This document shows positions 8,757 through 18,021 of a DNA stretch of 64,000 nt, in pieces. Position 1 is the stretch's first letter, and the number at the start of each line of letters is the position of its first letter. The DNA comes from Streptomyces macrolidinus (GTDB taxonomy: Bacteria > Actinomycetota > Actinomycetes > Streptomycetales > Streptomycetaceae), in contig NZ_JAMWMR010000001.1 in the NCBI RefSeq assembly GCF_023887685.1, positions 372,001-436,000 on the forward strand, read 5' to 3'. The notes beneath the pieces are model-generated. The model did no database searches. It was not told the origin of the DNA and saw only the letters and a program-made list of their open reading frames with translations. The position numbers and the translations under genes are program-made.

Positions 8757-11700
8757 GTGACTCAGTCCGCATCGCGCGCGTATCTCCGGTTCCCGCACCT
8801 GCACGGCGAGTTGGTCGCCTTCACCGCCGAGGACGACGTCTGGATCGCCCCGCTCGACGGCGGCCGAGCCTGGCGGGTCAGCGCCGACAACATGCCCGTC
8901 GACCATCCCCGGATATCCCCCGACGGGGCGACCGTCGCCTGGACGTCCACCCGTGACGGCGCCCCCGAGGTCCACACGGCCCCGGTCGACGGCGGCCCCG
9001 CCACCCGCCTGACCCACTGGGGCAGCGCGAAGACCCAGGTACGCGGCTGGACCCCCGAAGGCCGGGTGCTCGCCCTCAGCACGGCCGGCCAGGCCTCGCT
9101 GCGCCGCACCTGGGCCCGCGCCGTGCCGCTCGACGGCGGCCCCGCGACCACCCTGCCCTACGGCCCCGTCGGTGACATCGCCTACGGACCGGCCACCGTG
9201 CTGCTGTCCGCGACCATGGGCCGCGAGGCCGCCCGCTGGAAGCGCTACCGGGGCGGCACCGCGGGCAAGCTGTGGATCGACCCCACGGGCGAGGGGGAGT
9301 TCGTACGGCTCCACGAGGACCTCGACGGCAACATCGAGTACCCGATGTGGGTCGGTGACCGCCTCGCCTTCCTCTCCGACCACGAGGGCGTCGGCGCCCT
9401 GTACTCGTCGTCGGCCGACGGATCGGACCTGCGCCGCCACACCCCGCTCGGCGGCTTCTACGCCCGGCACGCCGCCACCGACGGCACCCGGGTCGTGTAC
9501 TCCTCGGCCGGTGAACTCCGGCTCCTGGACGACCTCGACGGGGCCGAGCCCCGCACGCTGGACATCCGGCTCGGCGGCCAGCGCGTCGACCAGCAGCCGT
9601 ATCCCGTCAGCGCCTCCCGCTGGTTCGGGGCCGCCTCGCCCGACCACACCGGGCGCGGCAGCGCGGTCGCCGTGCGCGGCGCCGTCCACTGGGTCACCCA
9701 CCGCTCGGGCCCCGCCCGCGCGCTCGCCGCCGACCACGGCGTACGCACCCGGCTGCCGCACACCTTCCGCGTGGACGGCGAGGAGTGGGTGGTGTGGGTG
9801 ACGGACGCGGAGGGCGACGACGCGTTGGAGTTCGCGCCCGCCACCGGACCGGCACTCGGCGCGGAGCCGCGGCGGCTCGCGGCCGGGCGGCTCGGGCGGG
9901 TCCTCGCGCTCACGGTCTCGCCCGACGGCAGCCGCGTCGCGGTCGCCGCGCACGACGGGCGGGTGCTGCTCGTCGAGCGGGACAGCGGCGAGGTGCGCGA
10001 GGTCGACCGCGGGGAGCAAGGCGAGGCCACCGGACTGGTCTTCGCGCCGGACTCGGCCTGGCTGGCCTGGTCGCACGCCGGTCCGGGCGCTCTGCGGCAG
10101 CTCAAGCTCGCCGATATGACCGACCTGTCGGTGACGGAGGCGACACCGCTTCGCTTCCGGGACTACGCGCCCGCGTTCACCCTGGACGGCAAGCACCTGG
10201 CGTTCCTCTCGGCGCGCTCCTTCGACCCGGTCTACGACGAGCACGTCTTCGACCTGGCGTTCGTGGGCGGCTCCCGGCCGTATCTGATGACGCTCGCCGC
10301 GACCACCCCGTCCCCCTTCGGACCGCAGCGGCACGGCCGCCCCTTCGAAGCGCCCGAGAAGGACGAGACGCCCGACAGCGAGGGCGCCCCCACGACCCGG
10401 ATCGACCTGGAGCGGCTCGCCGACCGCATCGTGCCGTTCCCGGTGGAGGCGGCGCGCTACTCCGGGCTGCGGGCCGCGAAGGACGGCGTCCTGTGGCTGC
10501 GGCATCCGGTGCAGGGCGTGCTCGGCGCCTCGCGCGCCACCCCCGACGACCCCGACCCCAAGTCGGAGCTGGAGCGCTACGACCTGCTCCAGCGGCGCGT
10601 GGAGCATCTGGCGTCGGACGCCGACCGCTTCGAGGTCAGCGGCGACGGCAAGCGGGTCCTGCTGTGGACCGGCGGCCAGCTCAAGGTCGTCCCGAGCGAC
10701 CGCAGCGCTCCGAACGACGACAGCAGCGACGCGAACATCACCGTCGACCTCTCGCGGGTCCGGCAGACCGTCGACCCGGCCGCCGAGTGGCGGCAGATGT
10801 ACGACGAGACCGGCCGCCTCATGCGGGACAACTTCTGGCGGCCCGACCTGGGCGGCGTCGACTGGCAGGGCGTCCTCGACCGGTACCGGCCGGTCCTGGA
10901 CCGGATCGCCACCCATGACGACCTGGTCGACCTCCTGTGGGAGGTGCAGGGCGAACTGGGCACGTCCCACGCGTATGTCTCCTCGGGCGGCTACGGTCCG
11001 GGCGCCGACCGCCGCCAGGGCCTGCTCGGAGCCGACATCTCCCGCCACGAGGACGGGAGTTGGCGCATCGACCGGGTCCTGCCCTCGGAGACCTCCGACC
11101 CCGGCGCCCACGCGCCGCTGGCCGCGCCCGGCGTTGCCGTCCGGGCCGGGGACGCGATCCTCGCGGTCGGCGGGCACCCCGTGGACCCGGTGACCGGCCC
11201 CGGACCGCTGCTGGTCGGAACGGCGGGCAAGCCGGTCGAGCTGACGATCTCCCCGGCCGGCGGCGGTGACGCGCGCTACGCCGTCGTGGTCCCGATCGCC
11301 GACGAGGAGCCGCTCCGCTACCACGCGTGGGTCGCGGACCGGCGGGCGTATGTGCACGAGCGGTCCGGCGGGCGGCTCGGCTATCTGCACGTACCGGACA
11401 TGCAGGCCCCCGGTTGGGCCCAGATCCACCGTGACCTGCGCGTGGAGGTCGCCCGGGACGGGCTGGTCGTGGACGTCCGCGAGAACCGGGGCGGGCACAC
11501 CTCCCAGTTGGTCGTGGAGAAGCTGGCGCGGCGGATCGTGGGATGGGACCTGCCGCGCGGCCGACGCCCCTACAGCTACCCCGAGGACGCCCCGCGCGGG
11601 CCGGTCGTCGCCGTCGCCGACGAGTTCTCCGGCTCGGACGGCGACATCGTGAACGCGGTCATCAAGACGCTCGGCATCGGACCGGTGGTGGGGACGCGCA

Positions 11701-11963
11701 CCTGGGGCGGTGTCATCGGGATCGACAGCAAGTACCGGCTGGTCGACGGAACGCTGGTGACCCAGCCGAAGTTCGCGTTCTGGCTGGAGGGCCACGGCTG
11801 GGGCGTGGAGAACCACGGAGTCGATCCGGACGTGGAGGTCGTCCAGCGCCCGCAGGACCACGCGGCCGGACGCGACGCGCAACTGGAGGAGGCCGTACGG
11901 ATCGCGCTGGCCGAGTTGGAGGAGCACCCGGCGAAGCGGCCCCCGCAGCTGCCGCCGCTGTGA
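8757..11963 (+). CDS. Tricorn-type protease (S41 family peptidase)
   Basis: A 1,068-residue tricorn-protease homologue with the full domain order. Residues about 1-330 form the first beta-propeller (repeated DGxxVAW-type blades); about 340-660 the second propeller; then a helical C1 domain, a PDZ domain (AVRAGDAILAVGGHPVDP) and an S41 core (ADEFSGSDGDIVNAVIKTLG). The putative catalytic His is in LGTSHAYVSSGG (about 737) and Ser in FSGSDG (about 958-960). Tricorn degrades proteasome-derived peptides in the cytoplasm; no signal peptide is seen here. Start is GTG with a leaderless -10. Confidence 0.92.
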   Translation: MTQSASRAYLRFPHLHGELVAFTAEDDVWIAPLDGGRAWRVSADNMPVDHPRISPDGATVAWTSTRDGAPEVHTAPVDGGPATRLTHWGSAKTQVRGWTPEGRVLALSTAGQASLRRTWARAVPLDGGPATTLPYGPVGDIAYGPATVLLSATMGREAARWKRYRGGTAGKLWIDPTGEGEFVRLHEDLDGNIEYPMWVGDRLAFLSDHEGVGALYSSSADGSDLRRHTPLGGFYARHAATDGTRVVYSSAGELRLLDDLDGAEPRTLDIRLGGQRVDQQPYPVSASRWFGAASPDHTGRGSAVAVRGAVHWVTHRSGPARALAADHGVRTRLPHTFRVDGEEWVVWVTDAEGDDALEFAPATGPALGAEPRRLAAGRLGRVLALTVSPDGSRVAVAAHDGRVLLVERDSGEVREVDRGEQGEATGLVFAPDSAWLAWSHAGPGALRQLKLADMTDLSVTEATPLRFRDYAPAFTLDGKHLAFLSARSFDPVYDEHVFDLAFVGGSRPYLMTLAATTPSPFGPQRHGRPFEAPEKDETPDSEGAPTTRIDLERLADRIVPFPVEAARYSGLRAAKDGVLWLRHPVQGVLGASRATPDDPDPKSELERYDLLQRRVEHLASDADRFEVSGDGKRVLLWTGGQLKVVPSDRSAPNDDSSDANITVDLSRVRQTVDPAAEWRQMYDETGRLMRDNFWRPDLGGVDWQGVLDRYRPVLDRIATHDDLVDLLWEVQGELGTSHAYVSSGGYGPGADRRQGLLGADISRHEDGSWRIDRVLPSETSDPGAHAPLAAPGVAVRAGDAILAVGGHPVDPVTGPGPLLVGTAGKPVELTISPAGGGDARYAVVVPIADEEPLRYHAWVADRRAYVHERSGGRLGYLHVPDMQAPGWAQIHRDLRVEVARDGLVVDVRENRGGHTSQLVVEKLARRIVGWDLPRGRRPYSYPEDAPRGPVVAVADEFSGSDGDIVNAVIKTLGIGPVVGTRTWGGVIGIDSKYRLVDGTLVTQPKFAFWLEGHGWGVENHGVDPDVEVVQRPQDHAAGRDAQLEEAVRIALAELEEHPAKRPPQLPPL

Positions 11964-12035
11964 CGGGCCGTACCCCGGCCTCCGTCCGACCGATACCATG
12001 CCGTAACTGATCAAGTCTGTGTGAGGAGCACGCAC

Positions 12036-12389
12036 ATGGCGGGAGAGCCGCAGGACGACTGTCTGTTCTGCAAGGTCGTGGCCGGGCAGGTCCCGGCGAC
12101 GGTCGTCCGGGAGACCGAGACCACCGTGGCCTTCCGGGACATCAACCCTCAGGCGCCGACGCATGTGTTGGTCATCCCCCGGGCCCACTACCGGGACATC
12201 GCCACCCTCGCCGCCGCCGAACCGGCCATCACCGCCGACCTGCTGAAGGAGACGGGCGAGGTCGCCGCGCAGGAGCAGTTGGACAGCTACCGCGTCGTCT
12301 TCAACACCGGCAGCGGCGCCGGACAGACCGTCTGGCACGCGCACGCCCACGTCCTCGGTGGCCGCGGCCTGCAGTGGCCGCCCGGATAG
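12036..12389 (+). CDS. HIT (histidine triad) nucleotide-binding protein
   Basis: A 117-residue HINT-type protein. ATG 12036 is preceded by a GAGGAG ribosome-binding site; the in-frame GTG at 12021 overlaps that site and is less likely. CLFCKVVAG at the start carries a CxxC pair and the active-site motif WHAHAHVLGGRG holds the His triad. HINT proteins hydrolyse nucleoside phosphoramidates and adenylated substrates. It is followed 15 bases later by the ribonuclease Z gene. Confidence 0.93.
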   Translation: MAGEPQDDCLFCKVVAGQVPATVVRETETTVAFRDINPQAPTHVLVIPRAHYRDIATLAAAEPAITADLLKETGEVAAQEQLDSYRVVFNTGSGAGQTVWHAHAHVLGGRGLQWPPG

Positions 12390-12404
12390 GCGGTACAAGA
12401 CGTC

Positions 12405-13310
12405 GTGTCCGTACGTGAACTGGTGATCCTCGGCACCGCCAGCCAGGTCCCCACCCGGCACCGCAACCACAACGGCTATCTGCTGCGCTGGGACGGCGAG
12501 GGCATCCTCTTCGACCCCGGCGAGGGCACCCAGCGGCAGATGCTCCGCGCCGGGGTCGCCGCCCACGATCTGAACCGGATCTGTGTCACGCACTTCCACG
12601 GCGACCACTGCCTGGGCCTGGCCGGGGTCGTCCAGCGCATCAACCTCGACCGGGTGCCCCACCGGATCACCGCGCACTACCCGCAGTCGGGGCAACGGTT
12701 CTTCGAACGGCTGCGGTACGCGACGGCGTACCACGAGACCGTCCCGCTGACCGAGGCGCCCGTCACCGCCGACGGGCCCCTCGCCGTCACCCCCGGCTAC
12801 ACCCTCGAGGCCCGCAGGCTCTCCCACCCCGTCGAGTCCTACGGCTACCGGCTCGTCGAGCCCGACGGCCGCCGGATGCTGCCCGAGCGGCTCGCCGCGC
12901 ACGGCATCAAGGGCCCCGACATCGGGCGGATCCAGCGGGAGGGCTCCCTCGACGGGGTCGCGCTGGACGAGGTCAGCGAGGTACGGCGCGGCCAGCGCTT
13001 CGCCTTCGTCATGGACACCCGGCTGTGCGACGGCGTCCACGCGCTCGCCGAGGGCTGCGACCTGCTCGTCATCGAGTCCACGTTCCTGGACGAGGACGAG
13101 CAACTCGCCGCCGATCACGGGCACTTGACCGCCGGGCAGGCCGGACGGGTCGCCGCCGGGGCCGGGGTGCGCCATCTCGTCCTCACCCACTTCAGCCAGC
13201 GCTACGGCGACCCCGAGCTGTTCGAACGGCAGGCGCGGGAGGCCGGGTTCGAGGGAGAGCTGACCGTCGCACGCGACCTGATGCGGGTGGCCGTACCGAA
13301 ACGGCGGTGA
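12405..13310 (+). CDS. rnz: Ribonuclease Z (tRNA 3'-processing endonuclease)
   Basis: A 301-residue metallo-beta-lactamase-fold endonuclease starting with GTG. The zinc motif THFHGDH lies at residues 62-68, with further ligands at [18 protein letters not shown] and [18 protein letters not shown] and HLTAGQAG are typical of tRNase Z. The enzyme cuts the 3' trailer of tRNA precursors before CCA addition or repair. The gene probably belongs to the HIT gene transcript. Confidence 0.93.
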   Translation: MSVRELVILGTASQVPTRHRNHNGYLLRWDGEGILFDPGEGTQRQMLRAGVAAHDLNRICVTHFHGDHCLGLAGVVQRINLDRVPHRITAHYPQSGQRFFERLRYATAYHETVPLTEAPVTADGPLAVTPGYTLEARRLSHPVESYGYRLVEPDGRRMLPERLAAHGIKGPDIGRIQREGSLDGVALDEVSEVRRGQRFAFVMDTRLCDGVHALAEGCDLLVIESTFLDEDEQLAADHGHLTAGQAGRVAAGAGVRHLVLTHFSQRYGDPELFERQAREAGFEGELTVARDLMRVAVPKRR

Positions 13311-13374
13311 GGAGGGGGACAAGCGAGGCGGACGGGCGGGCCGTGGCGGGAACGAGGCGGCCGTGATCAGCCCG

Positions 13375-13380
13375 TACGAT
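13375..13380 (+). promoter_or_regulatory. -10 element deciding the adenine deaminase start
   Basis: TACGAT ends six bases before ATG 13387, the arrangement of leaderless actinobacterial genes. The alternative in-frame GTG at 13363 lies upstream of this element and is therefore unlikely. Confidence 0.55.
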
Positions 13381-13386
13381 GTCCCG

Positions 13387-14379
13387 ATGCCTCTCCCGAA
13401 AGCCGAACTGCACCTCCACATCGAAGGCACCCTCGAACCCGAGCTGGCCTTCGCGCTCGCCGCGCGCAACAGCGTCGTACTGCCCTACGCCGACACCGAC
13501 GAGCTGCGCAAGGCGTACGCCTTCGAGGACCTCCAGTCCTTCCTGAACCTGTACTACGAACTCATGGCCGTGCTGCGGACCGAGCAGGACTTCGAGGACC
13601 TCGCGAACGCCTATCTGGAGCGGGCCGCCGCACAGGGCGTACGGCACGCCGAGATCTTCTTCGACCCCCAGGCCCATATCGCCCGGGGCGTGCCGATGGG
13701 GACGGTGGTCGAGGGCCTGTGGCGCGCTCTCGGCCGCAGCGAGGCGAACCACGGCGTCTCCACGCAGCTCATCATGTGCTTCCTGCGCGACGAGTCCGCC
13801 GCGTCGGCGCTGCAGACGCTGGACGCCGCGAAGCCCTACCTCGACCGGATCGTCGGCGTCGGTCTCGACTCCGCCGAGGTCGGGCATCCCCCGGTGAAGT
13901 TCCGCGAGGTGTACGAGGCCGCCGCCGCCCTCGGGCTGCGCCGGGTCGCGCACGCCGGGGAGGAGGGGCCGCCGGAGTACATCACCGAGGCCCTCGACGT
14001 CCTCGGTGTCGAGCGCATCGACCACGGGCTGCGCTGTATGGAGGACCCGGCGCTGGTCGAGCGGCTGGTGCGCGAGCAAGTGCCGCTCACGCTCTGCCCG
14101 CTGTCCAACGTCCGGCTGCGCGCCGTCGACGCCCTCGCCCGGCACCCGCTGCCCGCGATGCTGGAGGCGGGGCTGCTGTGCACCGTCAACTCCGATGATC
14201 CCGCGTACTTCGGCGGATACGCCGGGGACAACTACCACGCCGTACGGGACGCGCTCGGCCTGAGCACCGAGCGGATGCGCGAGCTGGCCCGCAACTCCTT
14301 CCGCGCCTCCTTCCTGGACCACGACGAGGAGCGCCGGGCCCGCTACCTCGCCGAGGTGGACGCGTACGAGTTCGCGTAG
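13387..14379 (+). CDS. Adenine deaminase of the adenosine-deaminase superfamily
   Basis: A 330-residue amidohydrolase. Metal and catalytic motifs are ELHLHIEGTLEPE at 7-19, VAHAGEEGPPEYI, ERIDHGLR and TVNSDDPAYFGGY. Databases usually call this family adenosine deaminase, but the EEGPPEYI signature, the GLDSAEVGHPP segment and the overall layout match the bacterial/fungal adenine deaminases exemplified by Pseudomonas aeruginosa PA0148 and yeast Aah1. The likely reaction is adenine to hypoxanthine in purine salvage. The assignment to adenine rather than adenosine is inference from remembered family signatures. The PfkB gene follows 64 bases on. Confidence 0.8.
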   Translation: MPLPKAELHLHIEGTLEPELAFALAARNSVVLPYADTDELRKAYAFEDLQSFLNLYYELMAVLRTEQDFEDLANAYLERAAAQGVRHAEIFFDPQAHIARGVPMGTVVEGLWRALGRSEANHGVSTQLIMCFLRDESAASALQTLDAAKPYLDRIVGVGLDSAEVGHPPVKFREVYEAAAALGLRRVAHAGEEGPPEYITEALDVLGVERIDHGLRCMEDPALVERLVREQVPLTLCPLSNVRLRAVDALARHPLPAMLEAGLLCTVNSDDPAYFGGYAGDNYHAVRDALGLSTERMRELARNSFRASFLDHDEERRARYLAEVDAYEFA

Positions 14380-14443
14380 CCGCACCTTCCGGCGGGACAT
14401 GTGGGGCACACTGGCTGAATCCGTATCGTGTCAGGAGCCCACC

Positions 14444-15559
14444 GTGACCGCGTACTTCGGAGAGGGGCCGCACCACCAGGCCCATGTCGACCCGTTGGCG
14501 GCGCTGCGCGCGCCCGGGGACCCCGCGTGGGACGTGTATCTCACGGGGACGGTCTTCCTCGACATCGTCTTCACCGGGCTCGACTCCGCCCCGGTGCGCG
14601 GGACCGAGTCCTGGGCGCGCGGGATGGGGTCGAGCCCGGGGGGTGTCGCCAACATGGCCACCGCCCTGGCCCGGCTCGGCCTGCGGACCGCCCTCGCGGC
14701 GTCCTTCGGCGACGACCACTACGGCGAGTACTGCTGGGACGCCCTCGAACAGGGCGAGGGCATCGATCTCTCCGCCTCGCGGACCGTGCTCGGCTGGCAC
14801 TCCCCGGTCACCGTCTCCATGGCCTACGACGACGAGCGGACCATGGTCTCGCACGGCCACGAGCCGCCGCCCGAGGAGCCCGCGCCCGACTGCCCGCCCC
14901 GCGCGCGGGCCGCCGTCGCCTCGCTGACCCCGGGCCGGCCCGCCCCCTGGATCGCGCAGGCCGCGGGGCGCGGCACTCGCGTCTTCGCCGACGTCGGCTG
15001 GGACGACACCGGCGCCTGGGACGTGGCGAACCTGAAGGACCTCCAGTACTGCGAGGCGTTCCTGCCGAACGCGGAGGAGGCCATGCGCTACACCCGCACC
15101 CGCTGCCCGCGCGCCGCCGCGCACGCGCTGACCGAGCATGTGCCGCTGGCCGTCGTCACCCTCGGCGCGGAGGGAGCCTACGCCGTGGACCGGCGCACGG
15201 GCGAGAGTGCCAGTGAGCCCGCGATCGCCGTGGAGGCGCTGGACCCCACGGGCGCGGGCGATGTCTTCGTGGCGGGGTTCGTGACCGGCACCCTGGCCGG
15301 GTGGCCGCTGGCCGACCGGCTGGCCTTCGCGGGGCTGACGGCCGCGCTCTCCGTGCAGGAGTTCGGCGGCTCGCTGTCGGCGCCCGGCTGGTCCGAGGTC
15401 GCCGCGTGGTGGCGCGCCGTCCAGTCGTACGAGGGCCAGGAGCCCGCGGCGCTCAGCCGGTACGCGTTCCTGGAGAGCCTGGTGCCGAAGACGGAGTGCG
15501 TCGATCCCTGGCCGCGACGCCGGGCGGTGCCGACCATCGGGTTCGGCAGAACGGCGTGA
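14444..15559 (+). CDS. PfkB family carbohydrate/nucleoside kinase
   Basis: A 371-residue ribokinase-family protein. GTG 14444 is preceded by CAGGAG, so it is preferred over ATG 14399. The N-terminal signature is GVANMATALARLGLRTALAA (PfkB motif 1) and the C-terminal one is DPTGAGDVFVAGFV, containing the catalytic Asp and anion hole. Such kinases phosphorylate sugars or nucleosides with ATP. Its position after adenine deaminase suggests a nucleoside or sugar salvage role, but the substrate is not determined. Convergent with era, with a hairpin between. Confidence 0.85.
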   Translation: MTAYFGEGPHHQAHVDPLAALRAPGDPAWDVYLTGTVFLDIVFTGLDSAPVRGTESWARGMGSSPGGVANMATALARLGLRTALAASFGDDHYGEYCWDALEQGEGIDLSASRTVLGWHSPVTVSMAYDDERTMVSHGHEPPPEEPAPDCPPRARAAVASLTPGRPAPWIAQAAGRGTRVFADVGWDDTGAWDVANLKDLQYCEAFLPNAEEAMRYTRTRCPRAAAHALTEHVPLAVVTLGAEGAYAVDRRTGESASEPAIAVEALDPTGAGDVFVAGFVTGTLAGWPLADRLAFAGLTAALSVQEFGGSLSAPGWSEVAAWWRAVQSYEGQEPAALSRYAFLESLVPKTECVDPWPRRRAVPTIGFGRTA

Positions 15560-15585
15560 CCGGCGCGGGATTCCGCCCGCGCCGG
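15560..15585. terminator. Bidirectional hairpin between the PfkB gene and era
   Basis: CCGGCGCGGG and CCCGCGCCGG are perfectly complementary 10-base arms with a 6-base loop, immediately after the PfkB stop and 10 bases from the era stop on the other strand. It can serve both convergent genes. Confidence 0.75.
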
Positions 15586-15595
15586 GGGAGCCCGG

Positions 15596-16546
15596 TCAGA
15601 AGCCCAGTCGGCGAAGCTGCTTGGGGTCGCGCTGCCAGTCCTTGGCGACCTTCACATGGAGGTCGAGGAACACCGGGGTGCCGAGCAGCGCCTCGATGTG
15701 CTTGCGGGACTTCATGCCGACTTCCTTCAGGCGCTTGCCCTTGGGGCCGATGATGATGCCCTTCTGGCTCGGGCGCTCGATGAACACGTTCGCGTGGATG
15801 TCGAGGAGCGGCTTGTCCGCCGGGCGGTCCTCACGCGGCAGCATCTCCTCCACGACCACCGCGATCGAGTGCGGCAGCTCGTCGCGTACGCCCTCCAGCG
15901 CGGCCTCGCGGATCAGCTCCGCCACCATGACCTGCTCCGGCTCGTCCGTCAGGTCGCCCTCGGGGTAGAGCGCGGGCCCCTCGGGCAGCAGCGGGACCAG
16001 CAGCTCCGCCAGCAGCTCGACCTGCTTGTCCCCGACCGCGGACACCGGGACGATCTCCGCCCACTCGAAGCCCAGCTCCTTGCCGAGCTGGTCGATCGCG
16101 ATGAGCTGCTCGGCCAGGGTCTTGGGGTCCACCAGGTCCGTCTTGGTGACGATCGCGATCTTCGGGGTCTTCCTGATCCCCGCGAGTTCCTTCGCGATGA
16201 AGCGGTCACCGGGGCCGATCTTCTGGTCGGCGGGCAGACAGAAGCCGATCACGTCGACCTCGGCCCAGGTCGTGCGGACCACGTCGTTCAGCCGCTCGCC
16301 CAGCAGCGTGCGCGGCTTGTGCAGCCCGGGGGTGTCCACCAGGATCAACTGGGCGTCCGGCCGGTGCACGATGCCCCGGACCGTGTGCCGCGTGGTCTGC
16401 GGGCGGTTGGAGGTGATCGCCACCTTCTGCCCGACCAGAGCGTTCGTGAGGGTGGACTTGCCCGCGTTGGGGCGGCCCACGAAACAGGCGAAGCCTGCCC
16501 GGTGGACGGCCTCGGTCGGCTCGGATGACTGGGTACGAACGCTCAT
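15596..16546 (-). CDS. era: GTPase Era
   Basis: A 316-residue Era. The start at 16546 (MSVRTQSSEP) is preferred to the longer frame from 16579. GTPase motifs: G1 GRPNAGKS at 24-31, G3 DTPGLHKP, G4 TKTD. The KH domain near the C-terminus contains KGIIIGPKGKRLKEVG. Era binds the 3' end of 16S rRNA and assists 30S maturation. It is the last gene of the minus-strand phoH-ybeY block, consistent with YbeY also acting on 16S rRNA. Confidence 0.97.
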   Translation of the reverse strand: MSVRTQSSEPTEAVHRAGFACFVGRPNAGKSTLTNALVGQKVAITSNRPQTTRHTVRGIVHRPDAQLILVDTPGLHKPRTLLGERLNDVVRTTWAEVDVIGFCLPADQKIGPGDRFIAKELAGIRKTPKIAIVTKTDLVDPKTLAEQLIAIDQLGKELGFEWAEIVPVSAVGDKQVELLAELLVPLLPEGPALYPEGDLTDEPEQVMVAELIREAALEGVRDELPHSIAVVVEEMLPREDRPADKPLLDIHANVFIERPSQKGIIIGPKGKRLKEVGMKSRKHIEALLGTPVFLDLHVKVAKDWQRDPKQLRRLGF

Positions 16547-16640
16547 GGCGCCCATTGTCCCTGATCCGCGGAGCCCCACCGCACCGCCGGTCGCCCACCG
16601 GGCAGAACGATCTTGCCGAAACCGGGTGTCGGCGCGGGTC

Positions 16641-16994
16641 TCAGCCCGCCGCCACCGTCGCCCGGACCGTGCCGTCGGGACCGGCCACCAGCACCGGCGT
16701 CCCGGCGCCGCCGAGGTCCCGCACGGCCGCCAGATCCTCGGCGGACGCGACCTCCGCCTCCGTCACCAGGGCCGCTGCCTCCAGCGACGTCGCGCCGGAC
16801 GCCACGGCCATGGCCACCGCCGTCCGCAGCGCGCTCAGCTTCAGGGAATCCAGGGCCACGGCCCCGGCCACATACGTACGGCCCGTCTCGTCCCGTACGG
16901 CCGCGCCCTCCGGCACGCCGTTGCGGGCCCGTACGGAACGGGCCAGGGTGACGATCTTGAGGTCCTCGGGGTCGAGCGCGTTGCTGTCGGTCAT
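16641..16994 (-). CDS. Cytidine deaminase-like protein lacking zinc ligands
   Basis: A 117-residue protein in the place where actinobacterial genomes carry a gene annotated as cytidine deaminase. The layout of a CDA subunit is recognisable (an N-terminal KIVTLARSVRARNGVPEGAA helix-strand, then AGAVALDSLKLSALRTAVAM). But the protein contains no cysteine and no histidine at all, so neither the C/HAE motif nor the PCxxC zinc site exists. It cannot be a zinc-dependent deaminase as written. A structural or regulatory role beside era is possible but unproven. Reading frame and length look intact, so it is not a decayed pseudogene. Confidence 0.75.
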   Translation of the reverse strand: MTDSNALDPEDLKIVTLARSVRARNGVPEGAAVRDETGRTYVAGAVALDSLKLSALRTAVAMAVASGATSLEAAALVTEAEVASAEDLAAVRDLGGAGTPVLVAGPDGTVRATVAAG

Positions 16995-17082
16995 CTGCCG
17001 AGCATACGAAGCGCGACCGACACCATCCGTGACGGGGTACGACCGTCATCCCTGCGACCGTTCCCGCGACGGGATACGACCG

Positions 17083-17955
17083 TCATCCCGCGACGGGGTA
17101 CATCGCCCCGCGCCTGCCCTCCGGCGAGGCCAGCCACTCCAGCTTCGCGGCGGTGTTCGCCTCGTTCAGCGGGGTGTGCAGCACGATCGTCAGGTCGGGG
17201 CGCGCCGGTACCTTCAGCGCCGTGGCCTCCACGCACAGCTCGCCCACCAGCGGGTGGTCCAGCTCCTTGCGGATCAGCCCGGCGTCCTGGATGTCCCGCC
17301 GCTCCCACAGCTCGGTGAACTCCGGGCTGGCGGCCTTGAGTTGGCCCACCACGGCCTGGAACCCCTCGTCGTCGGGGCGGTCCGCGCACGACGCGCGGAA
17401 CTGGGCGACCACCCGGCGCGCGTTCTGCTCCCAGTTCCGCGCGCGGGAGCGGTACGTCGGGTCGGTGAAGTAGTCGACGACACAGTTCTGCGTGGTCTCG
17501 GGCCGCATGCCGAGCACCCAGCCCGCGGCCTCGTTGTACATCACGCAGTTGTAGTACCGGTCCATGATGTGGGCCGGGAACGGCATCCAGGTGTCGATCA
17601 GCCGCCGCAGGCCCTCGACGCCCTGATGGTCGGCCGCGGGCTCGGGCGCGGGCGGGTTCAGCCCGGCGAGGGCGTACAGATGGCGCCGCTCGGCGTTGCT
17701 CAGCCGCAGCACGCGCGCCACGGAGTCGAGGACCTGCGGGGAGACGGAGATGTCCCGCCCCTGCTCCAGCCACTGGTACCAGGAGACGCCCACCCCCGCG
17801 AGCACGGCGACCTCCTCGCGGCGCAGCCCGGGGGTACGGCGGCGCGCCCCGCCGTCGGGCAGCCCGGCCTCCGCCGGGGTGATCCGGGCCCGTCTGCTCC
17901 TGAGGAAGTCGCGCAACTCCCGCAACCGCCCGCTCTTCGCCGCGTCGTCGGACAC
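17083..17955 (-). CDS. XRE-family regulator with MmyB-like ligand domain
   Basis: A 290-residue regulator. The HTH occupies about residues 12-75: LRSRRARITPAEAGLPDGGA, then RTPGLRREEVAVLAGVGVSWYQWLEQGR, the streptomycete MmyB signature. The rest is the MmyB PAS-like ligand domain (AHIMDRYYNCVMYNEAAGW). Members typically control an adjacent oxidoreductase or transporter and may bind fatty-acid-like ligands. Here it sits between core genes of the era block on the same strand with a gap of about 66 bases to yjbR, so it is probably an insertion into an otherwise conserved order. Target unknown. Confidence 0.88.
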   Translation of the reverse strand: MSDDAAKSGRLRELRDFLRSRRARITPAEAGLPDGGARRRTPGLRREEVAVLAGVGVSWYQWLEQGRDISVSPQVLDSVARVLRLSNAERRHLYALAGLNPPAPEPAADHQGVEGLRRLIDTWMPFPAHIMDRYYNCVMYNEAAGWVLGMRPETTQNCVVDYFTDPTYRSRARNWEQNARRVVAQFRASCADRPDDEGFQAVVGQLKAASPEFTELWERRDIQDAGLIRKELDHPLVGELCVEATALKVPARPDLTIVLHTPLNEANTAAKLEWLASPEGRRGAMYPVAG

Positions 17956-18021
17956 GTACCCGTCCCCCTCGTACTGTCTCTGGTCCGGCCACCCTAAGGC
18001 GGTCGGCCTCGGGGGCAGGCG

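Noticed and set aside
8724..13469. 1,581-residue antisense open frame
   Set aside because: It lies opposite the tricorn, HIT and RNase Z genes. Its composition is Arg/Gly/Val/Asp-rich without any domain; it is a by-product of high third-position GC.
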